NCBI RefSeq assembly: GCF_025465945.1
Contig: NZ_JANLNW010000071.1
Span: forward strand, 105,462-169,461
Direction of reading: 5' to 3'
Origin: Pseudomonas sp. 6D_7.1_Bac1
GTDB taxonomy: Bacteria; Pseudomonadota; Gammaproteobacteria; Pseudomonadales; Pseudomonadaceae
Length of the DNA: 64,000 nt
Below the pieces are notes generated by a model, which saw only the letters and a program-made list of their open reading frames with translations, did no database searches and was not told the origin of the DNA. Below are positions 7,252 through 14,261 of this stretch, piece after piece (within the stretch, counting starts at the first letter, position 1; every line of letters starts with the position of its first letter). The position numbers and the translations under genes were made by a program.

Positions 7252-7932
7252 TTAGGATCTTGATTGGATTAGCTCCGGTCCGTCGTTTCTTACATTTCCC
7301 ACGGCCTGACTGACCCTAAACCACTCGAAGGTTTCCGAAGGCTCACTCTGATGTAACAGCATCAGCTCGGCGCGCTCCTTTGGTGTGGCCATGTCCAGCC
7401 ATTCTCTGGCCAATTCAGGCGCTAGCACCACTGGTCGCCGGTCATGGATATCCACCATACCGCCGGCGCTGTCGGCGGTGATGATCACAAAGCCGTCATG
7501 CTCTTCAGGGCCTTCATCGGCGTCGGGGAATTGGCCAATGACGGCACACAGAATCGGTGCGCCATCCCGGCGCCGAATGAGATAGGGTTGCTTCTTTGGT
7601 CCGCCTTCATCGACCCATTCGAACCAGTTGTCGATGGGTGTGATGGCGCGGTGTGGCCAGATCGCCCGAAAGAATGCGCCGTGCGCGACCTTCTCGACCC
7701 TGGCATTGATCGGTGCTGCGCGATCCTTCGCCCAGTGCGGACGCCATCCCCAGCGCACCCGGTCAGCGTGCAGGGTGTCGCCTTCGATGTGGAACAAGGC
7801 AACCTGCGTCGACGGCGCGACGTTGTACCGTTCGAGCGGCTGCTCACCGACGGTGCTGACCAGGGCATTGGGCATGCTCAGCGCCGCAACGAAGTCGTGG
7901 ATGCCGCGGTACTGGGAAAGTCGTCCGCACAT
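7252..7932 (-). CDS. SRAP-family DNA-protein crosslink enzyme (YedK/HMCES-like)
   Basis: A 226-residue SOS-response-associated peptidase. The start must be the ATG at 7932, because the enzyme needs Cys2 free after Met removal (MCGRLSQ); a longer frame from 8016 would bury it. Visible active-site residues are Cys2, Asn76 (INARVEK), Glu105 (WFEW) and His163 (DIHDRRPVVL). SRAP proteins form a covalent thiazolidine with abasic sites in single-stranded DNA and so shield them. The gene lies 23 bases after the zinc-ribbon gene on the same strand, and a LexA box precedes that pair, so the two should form one SOS operon. This is probably a mobile-element copy, additional to any chromosomal one. Confidence 0.92.
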   Translation of the reverse strand: MCGRLSQYRGIHDFVAALSMPNALVSTVGEQPLERYNVAPSTQVALFHIEGDTLHADRVRWGWRPHWAKDRAAPINARVEKVAHGAFFRAIWPHRAITPIDNWFEWVDEGGPKKQPYLIRRRDGAPILCAVIGQFPDADEGPEEHDGFVIITADSAGGMVDIHDRRPVVLAPELAREWLDMATPKERAELMLLHQSEPSETFEWFRVSQAVGNVRNDGPELIQSRS

Positions 7933-7955
7933 TGCCTCGTCCTCACGTAGTGCTT

Positions 7956-8684
7956 TCAGCGTAGACCAGTGAATACCTGCTTCGTTACAAACCCTTTGCC
8001 GACGCAAGTCGGGCAATCGTCGCGTTGTCCGAAATGATCAAGGCAGGACGGGCAAGTGTGAAACCTTGCCAGGTCGAGAAGCGGGCGTGCCTTTTCGAAC
8101 GTGCGGAGATTGTGGTTCTCTTGGGCGACTTGGGCTGTGTCGACCAGGGCACGGTACAGGTCGGGATCCTCGATCGGCTTGTAAATGACACCATCGACAA
8201 CTCGCTGAGTCTCGACGAGGTCGCACACCGTTCCGTCAGGCATGGTCAGTGTGAGGCCTGTAATTCTCGCAATTGCGCAGGATGTATTGAACACCAGGTT
8301 TGCTCCGTCGGCATCCGGATAAACTTTGCCGTCATAGCTAGTCCGGCACGGGTCGGCAAGTGAGCTTGCGAAGTCGAAAATGGATCGACCGATACGTCCG
8401 AATAGTTCGGTTGTCCCATGCGCCACAACGTCATAGGAAGAGGCGCCACAGTAGCGTGGCGGCGAATCATGCAGTTCCTCGACGACGTGCCAATAGGCGG
8501 CGTTCGCCAGTTCATCCATATCGAATTGCTCAAGCTTGTCGATCAAGCCTTCGGCGGCTAGGCCCTTGCTCATGGAGTGAAGAGTCTGGCGATACGCCTC
8601 CGGGTTTTGAATTCGGAAGGAGGGGTTGTCGAGGGTCGAGCGCCACTGCTGAAGTCTCAGCGCTTTTGCCTGGTCGAAATTCAT
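7956..8684 (-). CDS. Unrecognised protein with C-terminal zinc-ribbon, SOS operon partner of SRAP
   Basis: A 242-residue protein I do not recognise. The C terminus has CPSC-(9)-CPTC followed by GKG, a four-Cys zinc-binding knuckle similar to those of DnaJ-type or ribbon domains. The rest is mixed alpha/beta without clear motifs. ATG 8684 is preferred because the ATG at 8705 is only four bases from the LexA box and would leave no room for a ribosome-binding site; MNFDQAK then begins the protein, although no good Shine-Dalgarno is seen there either. The SRAP gene follows 23 bases downstream. The shared LexA control and operon suggest a role at damaged or phage DNA, but the activity is unknown. 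Confidence 0.7.
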   Translation of the reverse strand: MNFDQAKALRLQQWRSTLDNPSFRIQNPEAYRQTLHSMSKGLAAEGLIDKLEQFDMDELANAAYWHVVEELHDSPPRYCGASSYDVVAHGTTELFGRIGRSIFDFASSLADPCRTSYDGKVYPDADGANLVFNTSCAIARITGLTLTMPDGTVCDLVETQRVVDGVIYKPIEDPDLYRALVDTAQVAQENHNLRTFEKARPLLDLARFHTCPSCLDHFGQRDDCPTCVGKGFVTKQVFTGLR

Positions 8685-8708
8685 GGGGACTAATTCACTG
8701 CACATACA

Positions 8709-8724
8709 CTGGTTTTATGTACAG
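8709..8724. promoter_or_regulatory. LexA (SOS) box upstream of the zinc-ribbon/SRAP operon
   Basis: On the minus strand the site reads CTGTACATAAAACCAG, that is CTGT-N8-CCAG, matching a common LexA operator variant. It lies 24 bases upstream of the chosen start at 8684 and overlaps the expected promoter. Confidence 0.75.
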
Positions 8725-8827
8725 TAATTCAGCCGTGTGATTGCGGCGAGGGTTGGGCGACGAACAGCAGCTTTTAGGCGTCCGGAATTCGCTCATCGGA
8801 CCTGGTACTGTCAGATGCTCCCCCTGG

Positions 8828-9184
8828 TCACATGTTGCGTATCGCGTCATTCTCGTCAAGTACGAACTCTAGTCCAATGCCCACTTCCTTTAGCACCTCT
8901 GCTGCACGATCAATGAAGAACTCGCCTTGCTCTGGCAGCTCATACAAGCCGTTGATGCGAATGATGGGGTGCTTCCCAAGTGCGTTGGGGATCTCGGTGT
9001 AGATCTCGCCGCTCTCGATGAATGCAACGTAGGTATTGAGCTTGTCTTGAAGCAGTTGCAGGTGTTCGCCTTGCTCAGCTTTCCCGCCCCATTCAAGGTG
9101 GTCAGAAATATACAACACCACGTTGTCAGGTTCCCAAGTGGGGATTGCCCAGATATCAATCACCTGTGGATTTGTAATGGACAT
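8828..9184 (-). CDS. Bacteriocin immunity protein (DUF6572-like)
   Basis: A 118-residue acidic protein encoded ten bases after the bacteriocin stop codon. The start is ATG 9184 (MSITNPQVIDIWAI) with GGGAG upstream; the ATG at 9214 lies inside the bacteriocin gene and adds ten residues. VIDIWAIPTWEPDNVVLYISDHLEW is characteristic of a family I recall as DUF6572, seen beside polymorphic toxins. A strongly negative protein directly downstream of a nuclease bacteriocin is the standard position of an immunity protein that blocks the catalytic domain. The partner assignment is by position, not by experiment. Confidence 0.8.
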   Translation of the reverse strand: MSITNPQVIDIWAIPTWEPDNVVLYISDHLEWGGKAEQGEHLQLLQDKLNTYVAFIESGEIYTEIPNALGKHPIIRINGLYELPEQGEFFIDRAAEVLKEVGIGLEFVLDENDAIRNM

Positions 9185-9194
9185 GTCTGCTCCC

Positions 9195-10394
9195 TCAGGG
9201 TTTTGGTCGAACAATTTCGACTCTGGTTGGTGGGATTACGGTGCCCCCGGGAAAGCCGGGTTTCCCTTTGCCTACAACGACTGCACCGCTTTCTTCGATC
9301 TCTGGATACGCCAGTTTTTGGTTACGAGTCAGTGGCGCTGTATCAGACGATTTGCATTCGATGCAGGAAATGTTGCCGTCTGCATCCCGCCCTAGCATAT
9401 CGAATCTCGTGCGTACTCCGCTTTTGGTCTTGGCCGTCACTTCTCGGCCCACTTCGGGCGTTGTTTCGCGTAGCTCGTCGTACTTGGAGTCTTCAAAGGC
9501 CTTGCCCTTCTCCTTGTTCTTCTCCAACTGCGTACTGAGCACAATGTAGATTGGCTCAATGCCCGAGTCAGGGAACCAAATAATTGCATCTTGGAAGTCA
9601 GGGGGATGCGCAGGATTCGCCAGCACCGTGTCAGATTGTGCTGTCGGTGGGTACACCCAAACAGGTGGCAACTGTGGGGCGCCTTCCAGTGCAGGAATAC
9701 CTAGTACACCGTCAGGGCTTGCCGCTGGCGTCCAAGTGAGCCCAATGCCGTTGCCAATGTCAGCAACAAATTTCTCGCCGACTTTCTCGCCCTTGATGAT
9801 GGGGACATTTTCCCATTCCGCTTTACCGCCCGTGTAGAAGCCGTAAGCGTTAACGGAGCCGTCCGGCAATGTCTTCACGTTGACCCGCACACGGGTGCGG
9901 CCAGTTTCAAGCGTTGCGTACTGGTCGTTCGTGTAGAAGGCGCTGTCGGGTGAAATACTGGTGTTCGGTATCAGCATCCCAACCGTACCCATTACAAAGC
10001 CAGAAGCAACAACGCCTGATCCTTTTAGCAGGCTCAGTGACAGCGACCCACCAAGACGTTGAGCAATTGCACTGCCAGTAGCAGACCCGCCCACCAGTTG
10101 CAGTGGGGTGCCTTGGGCGGTAATTGTGGCCCCGGTGGCCAGCACTGCCCACAACCCGTAGTCGGCCAGTTTCTCAACAGGCACAAACCCGGCTGGGTTC
10201 TTGTGATTGATTACGCCGTCAGGGAGGTTACAGCTCTTGGCGAACACACAGCCCATGGTGTCGGGCTTGTCTTCTGGCTTCGGTGCAAGGTCTTTGTATT
10301 CCGCCCAACGCTGGGCATTGATATCAACAGGCTCTACGCCGCTGTTGTGACTAGCCGAGTTGGGCAAAGCTGGTTTGGGCACATAACCGGACAT
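9195..10394 (-). CDS. S-type pyocin-like bacteriocin with C-terminal PD-(D/E)XK nuclease
   Basis: A 399-residue protein. Residues 1-100 include GCVFAKSCNLPDGVINHKN and EKLADYG, a segment seen in Pseudomonas S-type pyocin relatives. Residues about 100-285 are the S-pyocin translocation domain (Gly/Ser-rich LVGGSATGSAIA, then strand-rich ETGRTRVRVNVK and IGLTWTPAASPDGVLGIPALEG). Residues about 290-399 form the toxin: GKAFED, then a restriction-like core with Asp332, Glu346 and Lys348 (RFDMLGRD ... CIECKSSD) and NQKLAYPEI. It is shorter than classical S pyocins (over 600 residues) and has no large receptor-binding region. It would kill related strains by DNA or RNA cleavage. The immunity gene follows at once. 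Confidence 0.8.
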   Translation of the reverse strand: MSGYVPKPALPNSASHNSGVEPVDINAQRWAEYKDLAPKPEDKPDTMGCVFAKSCNLPDGVINHKNPAGFVPVEKLADYGLWAVLATGATITAQGTPLQLVGGSATGSAIAQRLGGSLSLSLLKGSGVVASGFVMGTVGMLIPNTSISPDSAFYTNDQYATLETGRTRVRVNVKTLPDGSVNAYGFYTGGKAEWENVPIIKGEKVGEKFVADIGNGIGLTWTPAASPDGVLGIPALEGAPQLPPVWVYPPTAQSDTVLANPAHPPDFQDAIIWFPDSGIEPIYIVLSTQLEKNKEKGKAFEDSKYDELRETTPEVGREVTAKTKSGVRTRFDMLGRDADGNISCIECKSSDTAPLTRNQKLAYPEIEESGAVVVGKGKPGFPGGTVIPPTRVEIVRPKP

Positions 10395-10662
10395 GCAGCT
10401 TCCTTTCGTCCTTGGGGAATTCCAGCCTGTAGCTGGGCAGCATCGACGTTACCGGGAAGCTCAAGCACTGGCTGTAGGACAATTCCTAATTGCAGTGCTG
10501 AATGTTCCCAGATCCATGTCATCGCAGGGAACGGATGGTAACCGCACTAGCATGAGGGTTTGAATGGTGGCATTTTGCGCACCCGCTGCCATCGTTATGA
10601 AAGTTGGCTTCTGGCTGATTGCAATCATCATTGCGGGCCGGGCACAGGTAATTGGAGTGATC
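10395..10662. other. Stretch upstream of the bacteriocin, no supported gene
   Basis: Between the bacteriocin start and the lipoprotein stop I see no convincing gene or LexA box. A 90-codon minus-strand frame (10461-10733) runs from inside the lipoprotein gene into this stretch, but it has no ribosome-binding site and no family resemblance. The bacteriocin promoter must lie here or the gene is read from farther upstream. Confidence 0.5.
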
Positions 10663-11184
10663 TCAGAACTGGGCAGTGGGCGCTTTCGAGCAATGGTAAG
10701 TCGCGGGAGCGCTGCCATATACCACGCCATCATCGTAATAACGATAGTCGCCGTTTAGCCGGTTCAAAGTGTGATGCTCCAACGTTGGCTTGCCAGTCAC
10801 CGGGTTTTGAACGCCAGAAGTCCATTTGACCTCGTCCTCGGTGACGGCTGCGGCCAGTCCATTCGCTGCTTTCAAAGCAATATCTAGATGGATCGTTGTT
10901 GTAAAGCGCTGTCCGTAAATCTCTGCCTCGCAAAGCAAGTCAAGTGGCCCGGTAGTGGGGGCGGCGGCCGAAGAGGCAGAAGAGGCAGAAGAGGCGGGAG
11001 TGTTTGGTGTTGGCTCTTGTGAAGAAACTACCAGGCCAGCTGCCTTTACAACGGCGATCGCCTTTTCCAGAGGGATGGGCTTTTCAGAGCCCAGGATGCA
11101 ACTTTGAATGTCGTCAAATTTGCGGTCGCACCCGCTTAGGGCTAGCAACATGCAGGCTCCTCCGAGAATAGTTATTTTTCTCAT
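10663..11184 (-). CDS. Hypothetical lipoprotein
   Basis: A 173-residue protein with a type II signal peptide: MRKITILGGACMLLALSGC, lipobox LSGC, lipidated Cys19. The mature part has a low-complexity linker with SSA tandem repeats (SSASSASSA, encoded by a 9-bp tandem repeat at about 10970-11000) and a C-terminal half with YRYYDDGVVYGSAPATYHC. Four Cys in the mature chain may form disulfides. A GGAG lies upstream of ATG 11184. I do not recognise a family. It lies between a bacteriocin and a LexA-boxed regulator and may simply be element cargo. Confidence 0.75.
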   Translation of the reverse strand: MRKITILGGACMLLALSGCDRKFDDIQSCILGSEKPIPLEKAIAVVKAAGLVVSSQEPTPNTPASSASSASSAAAPTTGPLDLLCEAEIYGQRFTTTIHLDIALKAANGLAAAVTEDEVKWTSGVQNPVTGKPTLEHHTLNRLNGDYRYYDDGVVYGSAPATYHCSKAPTAQF

Positions 11185-11227
11185 ATGATCTCCATTGAAA
11201 AATTAAGGGCGTATGGCGCAAAGCCAA

Positions 11228-11596
11228 CTACTCGATCATATGGAAATCGTCACGTTTCCTGGGATCCGTGGTTCCACCTCGGCAGTTTTGGCCGCGCATA
11301 GGCTTCAGTCCTGGAAGAAAGACCAGGCCTTCCGCTTCTAAGGCGAACGACAAGGCTTGCATCGTGACCTGTCGCAATGTCCGCCGGCCTTCTTCAAGCT
11401 CTCTGATTGCCTTGACTGAAACCCCGGACCGGAATGAGAGTGCCTCTACTGACCAATTCAGCATGGCGCGAGCAGCGGCGCAGTGGACTGTCGAGAAGGA
11501 CAACGGTAAATCATCTAATGAAGGGCCGGGTCCCCATTCGATTCCCGCTTCCTTCAGCGCTCTGATCTGCTGCAGGTCGATAATTTTCCCCGCCAT
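11228..11596 (-). CDS. XRE-type helix-turn-helix regulator
   Basis: A 122-residue protein. The start at ATG 11596 (MAGKIIDLQQ) has GGGAG eight bases upstream; the longer frame from 11647 would run through the LexA box. Residues about 48-95 (AMLNWSVEALSFRSGVSVKAI then RELEEGRRTL) are a Cro/C1-type HTH in which the second helix is GVSVKAIREL. It lacks a peptidase/dimerisation domain, so it is not a LexA- or CI-like repressor. The LexA operator 19 bases upstream predicts damage induction. It may regulate the bacteriocin, the lipoprotein or tail genes; its target is not visible. Confidence 0.75.
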   Translation of the reverse strand: MAGKIIDLQQIRALKEAGIEWGPGPSLDDLPLSFSTVHCAAARAMLNWSVEALSFRSGVSVKAIRELEEGRRTLRQVTMQALSFALEAEGLVFLPGLKPMRGQNCRGGTTDPRKRDDFHMIE

Positions 11597-11614
11597 TGCA
11601 CAATCTCCCGAGTG

Positions 11615-11630
11615 CTGTTTATTTGTACAG
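11615..11630. promoter_or_regulatory. LexA (SOS) box upstream of the XRE regulator
   Basis: CTGTTTATTTGTACAG fits CTGT-N8-ACAG exactly with an AT-rich spacer. It ends 19 bases before the XRE start on the minus strand. Confidence 0.8.
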
Positions 11631-11647
11631 TAAAGCACGGAGCGCAA

Positions 11648-11867
11648 GACGATGATAGTGCGTCACGATGAACCTGGACGAGTCGCCGTGGTACGGAATT
11701 GGGGGGGCGTGCAGCTAATGATGTGGTGATCGCGGGGATGATTCAGGAAGAGCTGAGGGTCTAGATGCTGGTGTCTGTTCAGTTCATTCGGAGTCTGCGA
11801 AAAACAGAAACAGGCACCTTAACAGACACCTAGTTGACGCGGGGAAGGCTGGAGGCCTTGAAAACAG
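11648..11867. other. Non-coding stretch with an inverted repeat beside the tRNA scar
   Basis: No gene is supported here. GGTGTCTGTT (11770-11779) and AACAGACACC (11821-11830) form a 10-bp inverted repeat separated by 41 bases, the inner part of which repeats CAG-rich words (AACAGAAACAGGCACC). Such repeats near an att site can be integrase arm sites, but this is a guess. Confidence 0.4.
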
Positions 11868-11916
11868 TGGAGCGGGTGAAGGGAATCGAACCCTCGTTAT
11901 CAGCTTGGGAAACTGA
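11868..11916 (-). pseudogene. 3' half of tRNA-Gly(CCC), attachment-site scar
   Basis: The minus strand reads TTTCCCAAGCTGAT, then AACGAGGGTTCGATTC, then CCTTCACCCGCTCCA. That is the anticodon loop with CCC, the anticodon 3' stem, the T arm (GGTTCGATTC) and the acceptor 3' strand with encoded CCA, all of tRNA-Gly(CCC). The 5' half is absent: homology stops at the anticodon stem. Integrative elements that insert into tRNA genes leave just such a 3' copy. By the normal geometry the element would lie to the right (5' side of the fragment), but no intact tRNA-Gly is seen in the window, so the element has been rearranged or the partner is elsewhere. Confidence 0.8.
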
Positions 11917-11930
11917 TATCGGAGTGACGA

Positions 11931-13055
11931 TTAACGACGAATCATGTTCGCAAGTTTCGATCCGAGATAATCAGCGACGAGAATGGAGAACTCTTGCGCG
12001 CGTTCAGTTGGAATGATGCCTTCTTTCGGAATACCCATTGACTCGCACGCATGTTCGAAAGCATTGCTGGTCTCTCGCTCTAGGTATCGAGATTGATTGC
12101 GCTTATAGATGATACCGAATCCCTCATCGAGGGCGGCGGTATAGGTTTCATCCGTCACCGCTTGATTGATCCGGATCAATTCTAGCTCATCGTCGGACAG
12201 ATTGAGGTCGACGCTAAGGTCGAGGCCAGTGCCGTTTGCGGGGTTAAAGGCGTAAGTAGTATTTACTGTGGGGCCATCATATTGTTCACTCAGGATCACT
12301 ACGATCCGTGACATGGAAAAATACTCAACATATCCTAGAAGTTGCCGCTTAGAGGGGATGCCGACAACGCTAACGCAATTAAAGGCGTGCGTTGACGGTC
12401 GATTCGCGATCAAGTCGCGCAGATAAAAAAATGCGTAAGGTGGCGTTACGGTATCGTTCTTCAAGTATTGCATAGCCGCATCGCAGGATTGAGCACTCAC
12501 GCCAGCAGCTGCAGCCAATGCGACAGTAGTTTTGACCATTGAACGGCCGGCTAGCTCTCCGCCAAATTGCGCGGAAAAGGTCACGGGTGACTCCAGGGGC
12601 GTCTCTGTTACCGTCATGGCGCTCAAAAATGAATCCACATTCACCTTCGGATTCTTTTTTGCGGCCTGCTTGACCATTTTATGAGCTGTTGGCTTATCCC
12701 TTGCCGTTATATTTATTTTTATGCCTTTTTCGCCTGGCTCAGCCCTATAAGTGGCGTTCGAGATTGTCATGCTGCCATCAGGCAGCAAGAGGTAATTCTC
12801 ACCATCGATAGTCTGAATCTTGATATTCGGTGGCGTCCCTCGTTCTCGATCAACGCCGTGCATCATCGCGAGGTGGGAAAACTGCTGCCAAATCTCAGCA
12901 TCCCAGCTATCGCCCGAACGGCTATTGCAATCAATGCAGATGAACGATCGAATTTTCCGTCGACCACCGATCGAGTGCGGAATAATGTGCTCACGAGAGT
13001 CGTTGGCATATTCAATTCGCTTTTCGCAGAGCGCACAGCTGCTTGCGTTGTCCAT
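11931..13055 (-). CDS. HNH endonuclease domain protein
   Basis: A 374-residue protein. ATG 13055 (MDNASSCALC) is taken as the start, with AAGGA upstream, rather than ATG 13100. The N terminus is an HNH_5-type zinc-stabilised nuclease module: C7-x2-C10, E22-H23-IIPHSIGG, C40-x2-C43-N. The remaining 320 residues contain no motif I know. Proteins of this plan are frequent as solitary genes in genomic islands and may be defence or homing nucleases. It lies against the tRNA-Gly scar and ends 15 bases from it, in a region of lower G+C than the chromosome, which supports a foreign origin. Confidence 0.75.
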   Translation of the reverse strand: MDNASSCALCEKRIEYANDSREHIIPHSIGGRRKIRSFICIDCNSRSGDSWDAEIWQQFSHLAMMHGVDRERGTPPNIKIQTIDGENYLLLPDGSMTISNATYRAEPGEKGIKINITARDKPTAHKMVKQAAKKNPKVNVDSFLSAMTVTETPLESPVTFSAQFGGELAGRSMVKTTVALAAAAGVSAQSCDAAMQYLKNDTVTPPYAFFYLRDLIANRPSTHAFNCVSVVGIPSKRQLLGYVEYFSMSRIVVILSEQYDGPTVNTTYAFNPANGTGLDLSVDLNLSDDELELIRINQAVTDETYTAALDEGFGIIYKRNQSRYLERETSNAFEHACESMGIPKEGIIPTERAQEFSILVADYLGSKLANMIRR

Positions 13056-13274
13056 GGCGGTTCCTTGAATAGGTGATAGCGCTTCTGGAAACAGTACCAC
13101 GAAGAGAAGGGTAAGCCGCCCCTAGGTGGCGTTTGAAAATCTTAACTGGAACGAGAGGGAGTTAGGGCAAAATTAGGGCATATTCGAGACCGCTATAGGC
13201 AGCAGAAAGCCTTAAGTTTTCACTGAAAATGCCATATTCAATGGCCTTGAGTGTCCCTACTTTATAAAACACAC

Positions 13275-13313
13275 AAAGCTCTGCTGTCCTCGTCGGGATG
13301 GCAGAGCTTTTTT
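13275..13313. terminator. Strong hairpin terminator, orphan
   Basis: AAAGCTCTGC (13275-13284) pairs with GCAGAGCTTT (13301-13310), with an inner TCC/GGA pair, followed by TTTTTT. No gene clearly ends here; the nearest left neighbour (HNH) is transcribed away from it. It may mark the 3' end of an unannotated transcript or of a gene lost with the mobile element. The 500 bases 13056-13690 otherwise hold no gene I can support. Confidence 0.7.
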
Positions 13314-13691
13314 CGTCTGGGTGGAAGGGTTGTCTGTTGTGAATGAGTTTTAGGATTGGAGGGCGCGGCACTGTCGACAAAGTTTGCCGGCGGAATTTGG
13401 TGAGGGCACCATCCGACTCACTCAGCTTTCTGTATTGGTGGTACAAAAATGGTACGCATTGAATTTGAAGTGGAATCTAAGCCTTTATTTACGGGCTGAT
13501 GCTGGAAAGTCGTTCCCATCCATCATCGGAGCGACGGCGAAGCAACAGAGCAAATCTTGCCGATTGAATCTAGCTTCAAACACACCACACCTGCATCGGA
13601 CATTTCCTGCAACCTGCATCGTTTTTAGCTGCTATATCGCCAATCACCTCAGCAGATAACCTTCCCCAGTCGCTGCAAAATCAGCGGCCGG

Positions 13692-13719
13692 ATGTGGAAG
13701 TCCGTTCTATAGCTAAAGG
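13692..13719 (+). promoter_or_regulatory. Upstream target copy (a1-b1) of the C4-like RNA
   Basis: ATGTGGAAGT (13692-13701) and GCTAAAGG (13712-13719) are repeated exactly, in the same order, at 13862-13871 and 13894-13901 around the DUF6124 ribosome-binding site. Both words are complementary to the loop and single strand of the RNA between them, as in the C4 loci of phage P1. Confidence 0.7.
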
Positions 13720-13777
13720 CGCCCAAGCGCCCATAAACACATGTCGGCGTTTTTTTATGCCAACATTGTCGTGTTAT

Positions 13778-13855
13778 GGCGGCTGTGCGCGGGGCACTCC
13801 CGAGTGCGCCGGGATCCTTTAGCACCCCGGTCTTCCACACCTGCGGACAGCTGCC
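13778..13855 (+). ncRNA. C4-type antisense RNA controlling the DUF6124 gene
   Basis: A 78-base structured core. The closing stem is GGCGGCTGT (13778-13786) with ACAGCTGCC (13847-13855). Inside are hairpin 1, GCACT/AGTGC (13794-13807), and hairpin 2, CCGGG/CCCGG (13809-13830), whose loop carries b' = CCTTTAGC (13816-13823). A single strand carries a' = CTTCCACA (13832-13839). b' can pair with GCTAAAGG in the ribosome-binding site at 13894-13903, and a' with TGTGGAAG at 13863-13870. The length and layout match the 77-base C4 RNA of phage P1 (Rfam family C4). A second copy with different pairing words lies on the minus strand at 31830-31908, which supports selection on the pairing. The ends of the mature RNA are inferred. 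Confidence 0.78.
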
Positions 13856-13861
13856 ACCCTC

Positions 13862-13903
13862 ATGTGGAAGTGAGATTGGCAGTTCACTGAATTGCTAAAG
13901 GAG
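13862..13903 (+). promoter_or_regulatory. Downstream target (a2-b2) overlapping the DUF6124 ribosome-binding site
   Basis: ATGTGGAAGT (13862-13871) and TGCTAAAGGA (13893-13902) flank the translation start region. AAAGGAG is the Shine-Dalgarno of the gene at 13912. Pairing with a' and b' of the C4-like RNA would occlude it. Confidence 0.7.
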
Positions 13904-13911
13904 CTTCACCC

Positions 13912-14226
13912 ATGAAAAAGATCACCCCCAATCCCCCCAATCCCCCCAATCCCCCCGAAACCCCAGCCGTTTCTGATTCTGCGGACCCCACCACCCACCT
14001 CTTCACCATCGCCCCCAACGTCGACACCGAAACCTTGCTGATCCACGCCTCCGAAACCCTCGCCTCCCTAAACGCCATGACCACCGACCTAGCCTTCGAG
14101 CTCGAAGGTTCGCAGCGCCATGTGGCGTTGGCGATGCAGCAGTTAGTGGTGCTGGGTGAATTGCTGGTGAACCGGGCGCTGGAACATCTCGACACGCCTG
14201 CATCGGCGTCGGCCACTCGCCACTGA
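13912..14226 (+). CDS. DUF6124 family protein
   Basis: A 104-residue protein with a Pro-rich head built from a 9-bp tandem repeat (PNPPNPPNPPETP). A conserved body follows: FTIAPNVDTETLLIHASETLAS, TTDLAFELEG, ALAMQQLVVLGELLVNRALEHL. It is Ala/Leu rich and probably helical. I know the family as DUF6124, common in Pseudomonas and without a known function. Translation is predicted to be under the C4-like antisense RNA upstream. A paralogue with the same body lies at 31405-31776 and a broken copy at 32293. The Shine-Dalgarno AAGGAG lies in the b2 target. Confidence 0.75.
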   Translation: MKKITPNPPNPPNPPETPAVSDSADPTTHLFTIAPNVDTETLLIHASETLASLNAMTTDLAFELEGSQRHVALAMQQLVVLGELLVNRALEHLDTPASASATRH

Positions 14227-14261
14227 GCGCTCACGCGGGTTCATTCAATGGAGGTTCTGTC

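Noticed and set aside
10461..10733. 90-codon minus-strand frame upstream of the bacteriocin
   Set aside because: It has no ribosome-binding site, overlaps the lipoprotein gene and shows no family resemblance.
13384..13659. Possible remnant of a tyrosine integrase near the tRNA scar
   Set aside because: No conserved integrase residues could be read, and the frame is AT-rich noise.
13926..13955. CCCCCCAAT tandem repeats as a CRISPR or phase-variation tract
   Set aside because: The repeats are nine bases long and in frame, encoding Pro-Asn-Pro; there are no spacers, and length change would not shift the frame.
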